Source: Methanocellales archaeon (GTDB lineage Archaea; Halobacteriota; UBA148; JAUWXC01). From it: a stretch of 49,008 nt of DNA. Where the stretch lies: contig JASEEY010000009.1 in NCBI GenBank assembly GCA_030018435.1, forward strand, positions 1-49,008. Reading direction: 5' to 3'. Below the pieces are notes generated by a model. That model did not search any database and had not been told where the DNA came from. It was given only the letters and a program-made list of their open reading frames with translations. The translations under genes were made by a program, and so were the position numbers. Positions 1-10,091 of the stretch are shown one piece after another (positions within the stretch are counted from its first letter, which is position 1; each line of letters starts with the position of its first letter).

Positions 1-531
<531 letters not shown>

Positions 532-684
532 AACGAAATTAAAAAGGGATGACCAATCGAAGCTGAAAAACTGTCAGAGCAGGCATTTACGTAGATTCGC
601 CGGGTCAACCCACAGGGTCTTGAGGGCTTGTGCAGCGCATGTCCGAAATGTATATAGTACATTGAGGATTAGCGGATTGTGCTG
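532..684 (+). other. 16S to tRNA-Ala internal transcribed spacer
   Basis: Spacer of about 150 nt. No open reading frame or RNA gene is recognised. It should carry the 3' strand of the 16S processing stem, whose 5' partner is outside the window. Confidence 0.6.
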
Positions 685-794
685 GGGCTCGTAGCTCAGT
701 TGGAAGAGCGTCGCCTTTGCGATGCACGCGGTTCGAAGAAGCGCCGTGCACACAAAACAGGCGAAGGCCCTGGGTTCAAATCCCAGCGAGTCCA
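685..794 (+). tRNA. tRNA-Ala(TGC) with a 37-nt intron
   Basis: Located in the rRNA spacer, the usual euryarchaeal place for tRNA-Ala. Acceptor stem GGGCTCG (685-691) pairs with CGAGTCC (787-793); discriminator A794; D-stem GCTC at 694-697; anticodon stem TCGCC (711-715) with GGCGA (760-764); T-arm CTGGG/CCCAG. The loop places anticodon TGC at 718-720 and G37 at 721. An intron fills 722-758, at the canonical 37/38 site. It contains the hairpin TGCACG (723-728)/CGTGCA (745-750). CCA is not encoded. Confidence 0.95.
722..758 (+). other. tRNA-Ala intron
   Basis: Intron of 37 nt between tRNA positions 37 and 38. Its 6-bp hairpin (723-728 with 745-750) is typical of the central helix of archaeal tRNA introns cut by the splicing endonuclease. 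Exact ends are inferred from the tRNA fold. Confidence 0.85.
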
Positions 795-1007
795 TCAAAC
801 TTTTAAAAAAGTTTGATCAAAAAAAGAAAAAGTGCACCCGAAGTGGTGCACGAACGATCAACCCTTTCGAGGGTTGTGGTGCACTTGGCGAAGCAATTCG
901 TCAAGGAAGGGTAGATGGCGGATTAATTAGACTCGTAATCTCGCTAGGTGAAGCCGTGTATAGGTGGTATTTCGAAAGAAACAAGCGACCCGGACGCTCA
1001 CTGAGTT
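795..1007 (+). other. tRNA-Ala to 23S spacer with tandem hairpins
   Basis: This spacer is largely a string of perfect inverted repeats: TCAAACTTTT (795-804)/AAAAGTTTGA (807-816), GTGCACC (832-838)/GGTGCAC (845-851), and CAACCCT (859-865)/AGGGTTG (870-876) with a TTCG loop. GGTGCAC occurs again at 878-884. The sequence before the 23S includes TAAACTGGCA (1011-1020), which pairs with TGCCAGTTA after the 23S (3986-3994) and belongs to the terminal stem. The 852-879 segment recurs in the tRNA-Gly intron on the opposite strand. Confidence 0.75.
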
Positions 1008-3997
<2,990 letters not shown>

Positions 3998-4071
3998 AGC
4001 TCAGGCGATATTCGGGTCGCACAGCATTCTTTCGAATGCAACGTGTGCACGGTTTTAAAGCTCGCTTTTAC

Positions 4072-4165
4072 GCCAAGGTGGCGGAATGGCTAACGCAGCC
4101 GCCTGCAGGCAAAAAGGAAAAGGGTGGAGAGCGGCTTTTTGCCGGTTCAATTCCGGTCCTTGGCT
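4072..4165 (+). tRNA. tRNA-Cys(GCA) with a 21-nt intron
   Basis: Acceptor stem GCCAAGG (4072-4078) pairs with CCTTGGC (4158-4164); discriminator T4165, as expected for tRNA-Cys. D-stem GCG/CGC; anticodon stem GCCGC (4098-4102)/GCGGC (4131-4135); anticodon GCA at 4105-4107; T-arm GCCGG/CCGGT. An intron at 4109-4129 sits at the canonical 37/38 site. The gene lies between 23S and 5S. It is the substrate expected for the SepRS/SepCysS pathway, whose SepCysS is encoded at 41691-42836. CCA is not encoded. Confidence 0.93.
4109..4129 (+). other. tRNA-Cys intron
   Basis: Purine-rich 21-nt intron after G37. The ends follow from the tRNA fold. It is short even for an archaeal tRNA intron and shows no hairpin of its own. 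Confidence 0.8.
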
Positions 4166-4215
4166 TACGAGACTGCGAGCGAAGCGAGTAGTCGAGGTAA
4201 TAAAATTCACGTATG

Positions 4216-4344
4216 AGGTCATGACGGCCATAGCTACGGGGGAACTCCTGGTCTCATCCCGAACCCAGAAGATAAGCCCGTACACGTTCCATGTGGTACT
4301 AAAGTGCGCGAGCCTTTGGGAAGTATGGATCGCTGTCATGACCA
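4216..4344 (+). rRNA. 5S ribosomal RNA
   Basis: Terminal helix GGTCATGACGGC (4217-4228) pairs with GCTGTCATGACC (4332-4343). Between them are the conserved CCCGAACCCAGAAG-type loop and the GTACTAAAGTGCGCG arm. Length of about 127 nt fits archaeal 5S. A T-rich stretch at about 4346-4357 directly after the helix could end transcription. Confidence 0.95.
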
Positions 4345-4357
4345 CCTCCCCCTTTTA
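4345..4357 (+). terminator. Possible rRNA operon terminator
   Basis: Pyrimidine-rich run ending in TTTT immediately after the 5S terminal helix. Archaeal termination often uses T-runs, so this is a plausible rRNA stop, but the T-run is short. Confidence 0.4.
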
Positions 4358-4401
4358 GGATAAAATCAGGGTTAATCCCCGTGTCCTCAGACATGGGATA
4401 C

Positions 4402-4486
4402 ACTTCGTTTAAGCTGCGCATACCACTTCGTTTAAGATTCGCGGTATGCCCTTCAGGCTTAAGCATTCACTTTGTGAATGCGTACA
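4402..4486. repeat. Dispersed three-part repeat, copy A
   Basis: Contains ACTTCGTTTAAG twice (4402-4413 and 4425-4436), the linker TATGCCCTTCAGGCTTAAGC (4445-4464), and a GAATGCGTAC end (4476-4485). The same order of parts occurs at 10023-10091, where the linker differs at 2 of 20 positions. A hairpin GCATTCAC/GTGAATGC sits in the last unit. Not CRISPR: unit spacing is irregular and there are no spacers. Confidence 0.75.
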
Positions 4487-4520
4487 GCCCGTAATAGTTT
4501 CACGCCGCTTTTGGGAAAAG

Positions 4521-4530
4521 CACATATAAA
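4521..4530 (+). promoter_or_regulatory. TATA box upstream of structured leader
   Basis: CACATATAAA is a good archaeal TATA element. A start of transcription about 26 nt later (near 4552) would give a leader of over 200 nt before the TTG start at 4777, or a separate RNA. Confidence 0.5.
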
Positions 4531-4551
4531 CACCATGCACATCTGCTATCA

Positions 4552-4776
4552 AAGTTCCATCGGGAGCGCATGGCATGGCAACCGTGTTGCCGATAAGTCG
4601 TGTGTTCTGTGGAGATAAAAATTATCTCCGATGCCGAGATGACTGGCTAAAAGTGCAGATGAACCAGATGAAGAATCCGGTGAGTGCACAAGATGGATGC
4701 CCATCATTTTAATGATGGGAAAAGGTCACTCGAAAGTTATAACCGCCATAATGCAGTAGAGCAATTTGGTGTTAGC
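4552..4776 (+). ncRNA. Candidate structured leader or small RNA
   Basis: No protein is supported here. The stretch holds perfect hairpins GGAGATAA (4611-4618)/TTATCTCC (4622-4629) and CCCATCATT (4700-4708)/AATGATGGG (4711-4719). The second is enclosed by GAGTG (4682-4686)/CACTC (4727-4731) with an asymmetric internal loop of 13 and 7 nt. It follows a TATA box and precedes the sugar nucleotidyltransferase gene. It could be a regulatory 5' leader or an independent RNA. No known archaeal RNA family (SRP, RNase P, box C/D, H/ACA) is recognised. Confidence 0.4.
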
Positions 4777-5952
4777 TTGAAGGCTTGTATCATGTGTGGT
4801 GGCGTTGGAACTAGGCTACGCCCACTTACATTTGAGAGACCCAAGCCCAATATTCCTCTTTTGAATAAACCGTCGATAGAACATTTAGTCGAGCGACTAT
4901 CTGCCAAGGGATTTGATGACATAGTGATAACCTTGGGCTATCTTGGAGAGAAAATTGAAGAATCTCTCGGAGATGGCTCGATTTTTGGCGTGTCGATCAA
5001 GTACGTATATGAGAAAAAAAGACTCGAAACTGCTGGCAGCGTGAGGAATGCGAAGAAGTATCTGGAGGATGCACCTTTTTTGGTCGTCGGAGGGGATCAC
5101 GTACTTGACTTGAATCTGCGGGAGTTTTATCACTTTCATAAGCAGCGCGATGGCATCATCACAATAGGTCTTATCCCCATCGATGACCCTAAGGAATACG
5201 GCATTGCAAGCATAGACGTAGGCAATAGAATCACCAGATTCAGGGAGAAGCCACCTCCAGGACAGATATTCAGCAATTTGGCAAGTACGGGAATATATGT
5301 ATGTGATCCAGAGATCTTTGACTGGATACCAGAGGGACGATACGACTTCGCCAAGAATCTGTTTCCAGCTTTGCTGCGAGCTAACGAGCCCATATACGGG
5401 TGGCTGGCAAGAGGACCGTGGACAGATCTCGGAAATCCAAGGGATTATAGGGCGGCATCGAAATGGATGCTCGAAAATCTGGAGGGCACCGAAATAGCAG
5501 GACATTTGCACCTTGAGGAGGCAAGATTGATGGGACCGATGGTACTAGAACGCAATGTCTCGCTGGGATCAAACTCTGCTGTTATCGGGCCGGTGGTGAT
5601 TGGTGAGAACACGAAGATTGGAGGCAACGTTTTAATTGGTCCCTACACCACGATTGGAGAGAATTGCGAAATCCAGGATAACTCGCAGGTTTTATCCTCG
5701 TACGTCTACAATGGCGTTCGAATCGGGAGCAACACGTCTGTATGTGGTGTGATAATTGATAATGACACCATCATAGGGGATAATTGTGTATTAGAGAACG
5801 GAACGGTCATCGGTCCCAGGGTTAGGATTCGGGACAAAGTAACCATCCACTCTGACGTTCGGGTCTGGCCCGAAATCCTCATAGAATCTGGAAAAAAGAT
5901 ACGAAAAGATGTATTGAACGAGGCATTCGAAATCTCCACGACTGGATCATAG
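4777..5952 (+). CDS. NDP-sugar pyrophosphorylase with left-handed beta-helix domain
   Basis: Sugar-phosphate nucleotidyltransferase of 391 aa: it joins an NTP and a sugar 1-phosphate to give an activated sugar and pyrophosphate. The N-terminal Rossmann-like domain has the signature GGVGTRLRPLT (about residues 8-18), the FERPKPNIPLLNKP substrate segment, a GGDHVLDLN metal/sugar site and a REKP motif. Residues from about 245 onward are I-G-x-x hexapeptide repeats of a left-handed beta-helix. The TTG start at 4777 is chosen because family members start at MKACIMCGG and GGTG lies just upstream; an in-frame GTG at 4684 would add unrelated sequence. The sugar is not identifiable: mannose-1-P guanylyltransferase or GlcNAc-1-P uridylyltransferase types are both possible. 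Confidence 0.85.
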   Translation: MKACIMCGGVGTRLRPLTFERPKPNIPLLNKPSIEHLVERLSAKGFDDIVITLGYLGEKIEESLGDGSIFGVSIKYVYEKKRLETAGSVRNAKKYLEDAPFLVVGGDHVLDLNLREFYHFHKQRDGIITIGLIPIDDPKEYGIASIDVGNRITRFREKPPPGQIFSNLASTGIYVCDPEIFDWIPEGRYDFAKNLFPALLRANEPIYGWLARGPWTDLGNPRDYRAASKWMLENLEGTEIAGHLHLEEARLMGPMVLERNVSLGSNSAVIGPVVIGENTKIGGNVLIGPYTTIGENCEIQDNSQVLSSYVYNGVRIGSNTSVCGVIIDNDTIIGDNCVLENGTVIGPRVRIRDKVTIHSDVRVWPEILIESGKKIRKDVLNEAFEISTTGS

Positions 5953-6384
5953 GTCCAAAATGGAGTGTTTTATCTCGTTTTTATCCACCGCGGCTGCATC
6001 GATCACGCTCTTTCTCACCAATATTTCTGCGTCAGCTCGGAGCGCCAATGCAATACAATCGCTTGGTCTTGCATCTAATTCTTTCTTACTTCCATCCATC
6101 TGGACGATTAAACGTGCATAATAGATGCCATCATTTAGGTCATCGATTATCACGCCATCAATCCTGGCATTCAGGCTTTCCAGTAGCGAAACCACGAGGT
6201 CATGGGTCATCGGCCTTGGTGGAGTTTCATTGCGCAATGCGCCGTTGATCGAGATGGCCTCGCTAATTCCTATATAAATGGGTAGCATTTTGTCCCCATA
6301 TCCAAGCATGACCACAGGCGTGGCTCCTGAAGGAGAGGACATCATATATACGCCTTTAACGGTGACTGCAACCGTGTCGCTCAT
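5947..6384 (-). CDS. DUF151 bifunctional-nuclease family protein
   Basis: Protein of 145 aa resembling the DUF151 family (bifunctional nuclease domain). Visible family features are the N-terminal strand pattern ending in MLPIYIG, the DLVVSLLESL helix, and the segment ELDARPSDCIALALRADAEI, the best conserved part of the family. The enzymatic role of archaeal members is not established. It is convergent with the upstream pyrophosphorylase gene and overlaps its 3' end by 6 bp. Confidence 0.85.
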   Translation of the reverse strand: MSDTVAVTVKGVYMMSSPSGATPVVMLGYGDKMLPIYIGISEAISINGALRNETPPRPMTHDLVVSLLESLNARIDGVIIDDLNDGIYYARLIVQMDGSKKELDARPSDCIALALRADAEILVRKSVIDAAAVDKNEIKHSILDL

Positions 6385-6474
6385 CTCTTACCTATGAGGT
6401 CATCGGGGTATATTAATCTGTTCCACAACTGAAAATTTTAAGGTGTCTTGGATAGTTGTGATATTGGTGATGAA

Positions 6475-6999
6475 ATGACAAAGTTGCTGATGATCATAGC
6501 CCCTCGAAATTTCAGGGATGAAGAATTTCAAGAGTCATTTGACGTATGCAAAAAAGCTAACTTTGATGTAACAGTTGCGAGCGTGACAACCGATACATGC
6601 GTTGGTATGTTCGGAGCCAGAGTTACGCCGGACCGTAATGTAGACGAGATTGATGCAAGCCAATTTGATGCAGTCATCATCATTGGAGGTGCCGGCACCC
6701 CTGTTCTGAAGCAGTACCCCAAGGTGCTACAAATAATTCAGAACGCAGCAGAGCAAAACAAGGTTCTGGCAGCGATTTGCCTTGGACCGATCGTGCTCGC
6801 CAAAGCTGGTGTACTAAAAGGAAAGAGGGCAACAGTATTTTCGTCTGGCGTTTCTGAAATTAAGAGTGGTGGAGCCGAATACGTGCCAGAGCATGTAGTC
6901 CTCGACGGAAATCTGATAACTGCCGATGGACCAGGTGCGGCTGCTAAGTTCGGAGAGGCGATCGTTAAAGCGCTTACAAGCAAGTCACGATTTCAGTGA
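6475..6999 (+). CDS. DJ-1/PfpI family protein
   Basis: Class I glutamine amidotransferase-like protein of 174 aa. The nucleophile elbow is AAICLGP with Cys102. Glu16/Glu17 in the first loop could supply the acidic partner of the cysteine. The PfpI-type histidine after the cysteine (CHGP) is Leu here, so protease activity of the PfpI kind is doubtful; a DJ-1-like glyoxalase, deglycase or chaperone role is possible. The ATG at 6475 is preferred over TTG 6448 because GGTGATG lies just before it. The 3' end overlaps the convergent flippase gene by 15 bp. Confidence 0.85.
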   Translation: MTKLLMIIAPRNFRDEEFQESFDVCKKANFDVTVASVTTDTCVGMFGARVTPDRNVDEIDASQFDAVIIIGGAGTPVLKQYPKVLQIIQNAAEQNKVLAAICLGPIVLAKAGVLKGKRATVFSSGVSEIKSGGAEYVPEHVVLDGNLITADGPGAAAKFGEAIVKALTSKSRFQ

Positions 7000-8007
7000 A
7001 CTCTCTATCAATCTCGTGTCCCTGAGTATCTTCAGGCTGACGATGCCACCGACAACGACATTTAAATAATATGTCATTGCTCTCCATGCAACCACGAGTA
7101 TACCAAGGATAGAGGATCTAACAAACGTCGTGTATAGGGAGATTATGCCCAGCTCTACGAGACCACTGCTTCCTGGAGTGATCGGTAGCATTATGATTAC
7201 CATCAGGACGAACTGCGCCATGATGGAAAACACCCATATCGGATTTGCCCCCAGTCCCAGGAGGATAAGGGATGGAATCATAAACTCCAAAAGCCAGAAG
7301 GCAATGGTGCACACCATGGCAAGTGAGAGAGCAACTCTCCCCTCCCTGGTAAACGTCCACAGACTGTCGTGAAAGTGGTCAATTTCGTCGTTGATTCTTT
7401 CGATGATGTGATCGATGGATTTGCTGGTGAATTTGGGTATGATGACTTTGATACGCGAAACCCAGCTCTTGACATCATCCGGGCGATACATGGCATAGAC
7501 CGTAAGACCAAATACGGCGCAGAACAGCACTCCTGCGAGTGCAAAGGTTATACTCAATGGCAGATTGTGTCTCATCAAGTCTTTGAACACGAACAGAGCT
7601 ATCGGTACAGCTAACCCCAAGAGCAGTGCATCTAATAGTCGTTCTCCAAAAACGACGGCAGTGGCATCTCCAATCGTTATGCCGTTCCTGCTCAACAGGT
7701 GTATTCTAACCGGCTCACCTCCCGCATGGGAGGGAGTCACGGCAGCAGCAAGTAGGTTGGAAATGACGATCTCGGTGGACTCTCCCAAGCTGATTTTACC
7801 ACCAAGCGATTCTGTTAGCAATTTCATGCGCAAACCCCAAACAAACCACGAGAGAACATGGACGCCGATCGCGATGAAAAGGTAGATGGGCCGGATTCGT
7901 CTCAAACTATTGATCGTATCACTGTCTACGGTGAAAATTAAAATTAATATGGCAGATATGATGCTGATCGCCAGCCCCATCGCCAACCATCTTTTCAATC
8001 TATTCAT
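6985..8007 (-). CDS. Flippase-like membrane protein (UPF0104/LPG synthase TM family)
   Basis: Integral membrane protein of 340 aa with about eight hydrophobic segments. Features of the lysylphosphatidylglycerol synthase transmembrane (AglD C-terminal-like) family are visible: the SHAGGEPVR motif near residues 98-106, the G-E-R-L-LDALLLG segment, and PITPGSSGLVELG near 277-289. Family members act next to glycosyltransferases in archaeal lipid-linked glycan or glycolipid assembly. Third gene of a minus-strand set after the 97-residue protein and the GT2 (gap of 8 bp), which suggests a joint role in moving or modifying a lipid-linked sugar. Confidence 0.85.
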   Translation of the reverse strand: MNRLKRWLAMGLAISIISAILILIFTVDSDTINSLRRIRPIYLFIAIGVHVLSWFVWGLRMKLLTESLGGKISLGESTEIVISNLLAAAVTPSHAGGEPVRIHLLSRNGITIGDATAVVFGERLLDALLLGLAVPIALFVFKDLMRHNLPLSITFALAGVLFCAVFGLTVYAMYRPDDVKSWVSRIKVIIPKFTSKSIDHIIERINDEIDHFHDSLWTFTREGRVALSLAMVCTIAFWLLEFMIPSLILLGLGANPIWVFSIMAQFVLMVIIMLPITPGSSGLVELGIISLYTTFVRSSILGILVVAWRAMTYYLNVVVGGIVSLKILRDTRLIESSLKS

Positions 8008-8015
8008 TGCAATAC

Positions 8016-8987
8016 CTACACGTTAGACCGACGCATTTCTTTCCACTTTACGCCCATATTAAATAATTGTCTGAACAATACTATCAAGCCACATATTTGT
8101 AGTATCCAGGCGTGCACGATTAGTCCAAACAATTTAATCGTGAAATCCATTGTATCATCAGATAACCGCCACAATCGTATGCCATATAGTAATACTATGG
8201 GGCTGAACAGGAATATGAAAAAAGGTATTATCATCGCAGAAAACCATGTGATTTTTCGACTCATGGGAATTTTTACCCGTTTGAATTTTGCGACGTTCTT
8301 CAACCCTTCGTAAGCTCCTGTTAGCCATCTCACCCTTTGGTGATAATAGTCCTTTGTGGATATAGGAGCTTGCTCGCCTACGCGCGTTGTATCTACGAGG
8401 ACTGCGGTTTTTCCCTCTAAATAGAACTGCTGCATCAAGTCTACATCTTCGCAGGTCGCATCCTCATTCAATCGTCTGTCCGTGAAAATTCTCGCATCTA
8501 AGACGCTGATCAAGCCGTTAAACTGCTTGAATCCGTCACAGCGCTCAAGCAGCCTGTACAAATCTGACATGAGAGCATATTCCGCCGCAACGATCCTCGT
8601 GGTTATGCTGGCTAGGGGATTTGTGATATATCTCGGCGCGCTGGCGATCACAGCACCGTCTCCTAATGCCTTGATGCATTCGATCAGAAAATTTTTTTCT
8701 GGGCGACTATCAACATCAAAGAAGGCGAGATAATCTGTCTCGCCTATTGAATCCAGCGCATCGTTGATCGCACCCGCCCTTCTTCCACGCCTGCTATGCC
8801 TGACGATCACGTTAACGTTCTTGGCCTGTAGGAACTCTACACGCGGGTCCTCGCCTGCGACATCGATGACGTACGTCATGCGTACGTTTAGGTCTCCGCG
8901 TTCTAACTTGGATAAGGACTCAAAAGACCTCTCCACCAGTGAGAGCGGCTCATTTGGTGATACGGGAACGACGACATCCAATTTCAT
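8016..8987 (-). CDS. Processive-type GT2 glycosyltransferase
   Basis: Membrane-bound glycosyltransferase of 323 aa. A GT-A fold domain occupies about residues 1-245, with an acidic nucleotide-sugar motif FFDVDSRPE (DxD), a second acidic NEDATCEDVDL site, and QRVRW matching the QxxRW motif of cellulose synthase-like processive enzymes. Two transmembrane helices follow near 250-275 and 288-310. The start ATG lies 2 nt after the stop of the upstream 97-residue gene. Substrate unknown; the neighbouring flippase-like gene suggests an envelope or lipid-linked glycan. Confidence 0.85.
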   Translation of the reverse strand: MKLDVVVPVSPNEPLSLVERSFESLSKLERGDLNVRMTYVIDVAGEDPRVEFLQAKNVNVIVRHSRRGRRAGAINDALDSIGETDYLAFFDVDSRPEKNFLIECIKALGDGAVIASAPRYITNPLASITTRIVAAEYALMSDLYRLLERCDGFKQFNGLISVLDARIFTDRRLNEDATCEDVDLMQQFYLEGKTAVLVDTTRVGEQAPISTKDYYHQRVRWLTGAYEGLKNVAKFKRVKIPMSRKITWFSAMIIPFFIFLFSPIVLLYGIRLWRLSDDTMDFTIKLFGLIVHAWILQICGLIVLFRQLFNMGVKWKEMRRSNV

Positions 8988-8989
8988 GA

Positions 8990-9283
8990 TCAGAGTCCGA
9001 GTTGTGAGATTATGAGGGTTACGAGGTCTGTTCCAATAAATGCCTCGGTCATCACATTCAAGACAATTCCAATTATCGCTCCACTAATAAGGCTGCTGAT
9101 GATGCGGATCTTGATTATGAGAACTGCCGCTATGACCAGCGAAACTATCAACGTTGCACCAGAACTAAGAGCTGAAAAAGTCTCGACAGAGCCTTGAAGC
9201 AGGCTTAAGAGCGTGGTAACTGCGCTCGCTCCAAACAATATACCAACAACCACACCTATTACAGTAAACAGCGTATCCTTCAT
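8990..9283 (-). CDS. Small membrane protein of unknown function
   Basis: 97 aa, almost entirely hydrophobic, with three predicted membrane segments (about 5-28, 38-60 and 62-80) and a short hydrophilic tail. First gene of the set that continues into the GT2 and flippase genes. No family is recognised. A role linked to membrane glycan synthesis is suggested only by position. Confidence 0.7.
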   Translation of the reverse strand: MKDTLFTVIGVVVGILFGASAVTTLLSLLQGSVETFSALSSGATLIVSLVIAAVLIIKIRIISSLISGAIIGIVLNVMTEAFIGTDLVTLIISQLGL

Positions 9284-9356
9284 TTACCATCCCCCATATA
9301 TCAATTGCATAGCTGGGATATTTACTTTGTGATATCAAGTAGGAAAGGTATATCTT

Positions 9357-10028
9357 GTGCTGGTAGTAATGGTTGATAAAATGGTGACGATAGTCCTTCC
9401 CACCAAGAACGAGGAAAAGAGTATAGGCAAGGCCATAGATGCGATTAAGGGATTTGGTTATAGGATTCTCGTGGTGGATGCACATTCCTCTGACAGAACG
9501 GTTGAAATTGCGCATGCAAAAGGTGTAGAAGTAATCTATGATCATGGGAAGGGTAAGGGAGAAGCTCTTATAACTGCCTTTAAGTATGCAGGTGATGATG
9601 TGGTTTACGTTGACCCCGATATGACGTATCCTCTCGAAAAGATTTCAGAGTTCGTTGAGGCGCTGACAGAGGGCTATGATGTCGTAACAGGCGATAGAGC
9701 CGCGTTTGGCAAAAAGGCGTTGCCAAGGGCGTTGCGTGTTGGCGATAGAATATCCAGGACTCTCTTTAGACTCATATACGGCAGGGCAGTGGACAATCTC
9801 TCCGGCTTCAGAGGCCTGTCTAAGAGGGCGATTGAAAAAATGAAGCTCAAAGAGGAGGGATTCGGAATAGAGACTGAGATAAGCGCAAAAGCAGCCAGGC
9901 TAAATATGAGGATGAAGAACATTCCGATCACGTATCGGCCCAGGTTGGGCAAAGCAAAATTCAGGCCCGTAACCGATGGTTTGATCGTTTTGAAAACGAT
10001 ATTAAAATACAAGTTACACTCCGTTTAA
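9357..10028 (+). CDS. GT2 family dolichol-phosphate sugar transferase-like enzyme
   Basis: Soluble GT2 enzyme of 223 aa resembling DPM1/AglJ-type polyprenyl-phosphate glycosyltransferases. It has IVLPTKNEEKSIG near the N terminus, DAHSSDRT, GKGKGEAL, the acidic VDPDMTYP motif (DxD equivalent) and SGFRGLSK in the acceptor region. There is no C-terminal membrane domain. GTG 9357 is used because AGGAAAGG lies about 8 nt upstream; ATG 9369 or 9381 are alternatives. The stop codon lies within copy 1 of a direct repeat (10023-10040). Confidence 0.85.
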   Translation: MLVVMVDKMVTIVLPTKNEEKSIGKAIDAIKGFGYRILVVDAHSSDRTVEIAHAKGVEVIYDHGKGKGEALITAFKYAGDDVVYVDPDMTYPLEKISEFVEALTEGYDVVTGDRAAFGKKALPRALRVGDRISRTLFRLIYGRAVDNLSGFRGLSKRAIEKMKLKEEGFGIETEISAKAARLNMRMKNIPITYRPRLGKAKFRPVTDGLIVLKTILKYKLHSV

Positions 10029-10091
10029 GCGAATGCGTACACTTTAGTTTAAGCGAATGCGTACGCCCTTCGGGCTTAAGCGAATGCGTAC
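10023..10091. repeat. Dispersed three-part repeat, copy B
   Basis: Three direct copies of an 18-mer G(T/C)TTAAGCGAATGCGTAC at 10023-10040, 10047-10064 and 10074-10091, separated by 6 and 9 nt. The last gap forms GCCC-TTC-GGGC. The composite matches the organisation at 4402-4486. Copy 1 contains the stop codon of the plus-strand GT2 gene and copy 3 contains the stop and last five codons of the minus-strand DUF89 gene. Confidence 0.85.

Noticed and set aside
4620-4690. Box C/D small RNA
   Set aside because: Several GATGA-like words occur, but no properly spaced C and D boxes were found.
4684-4776. GTG start at 4684 for the nucleotidyltransferase
   Set aside because: The added 31 residues cover a hairpin-rich leader and do not occur in the family; TTG 4777 gives the usual start.
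10023-10091. CRISPR array
   Set aside because: Only three copies, short 6-9 nt gaps that are not spacers, and no cas genes in the window.
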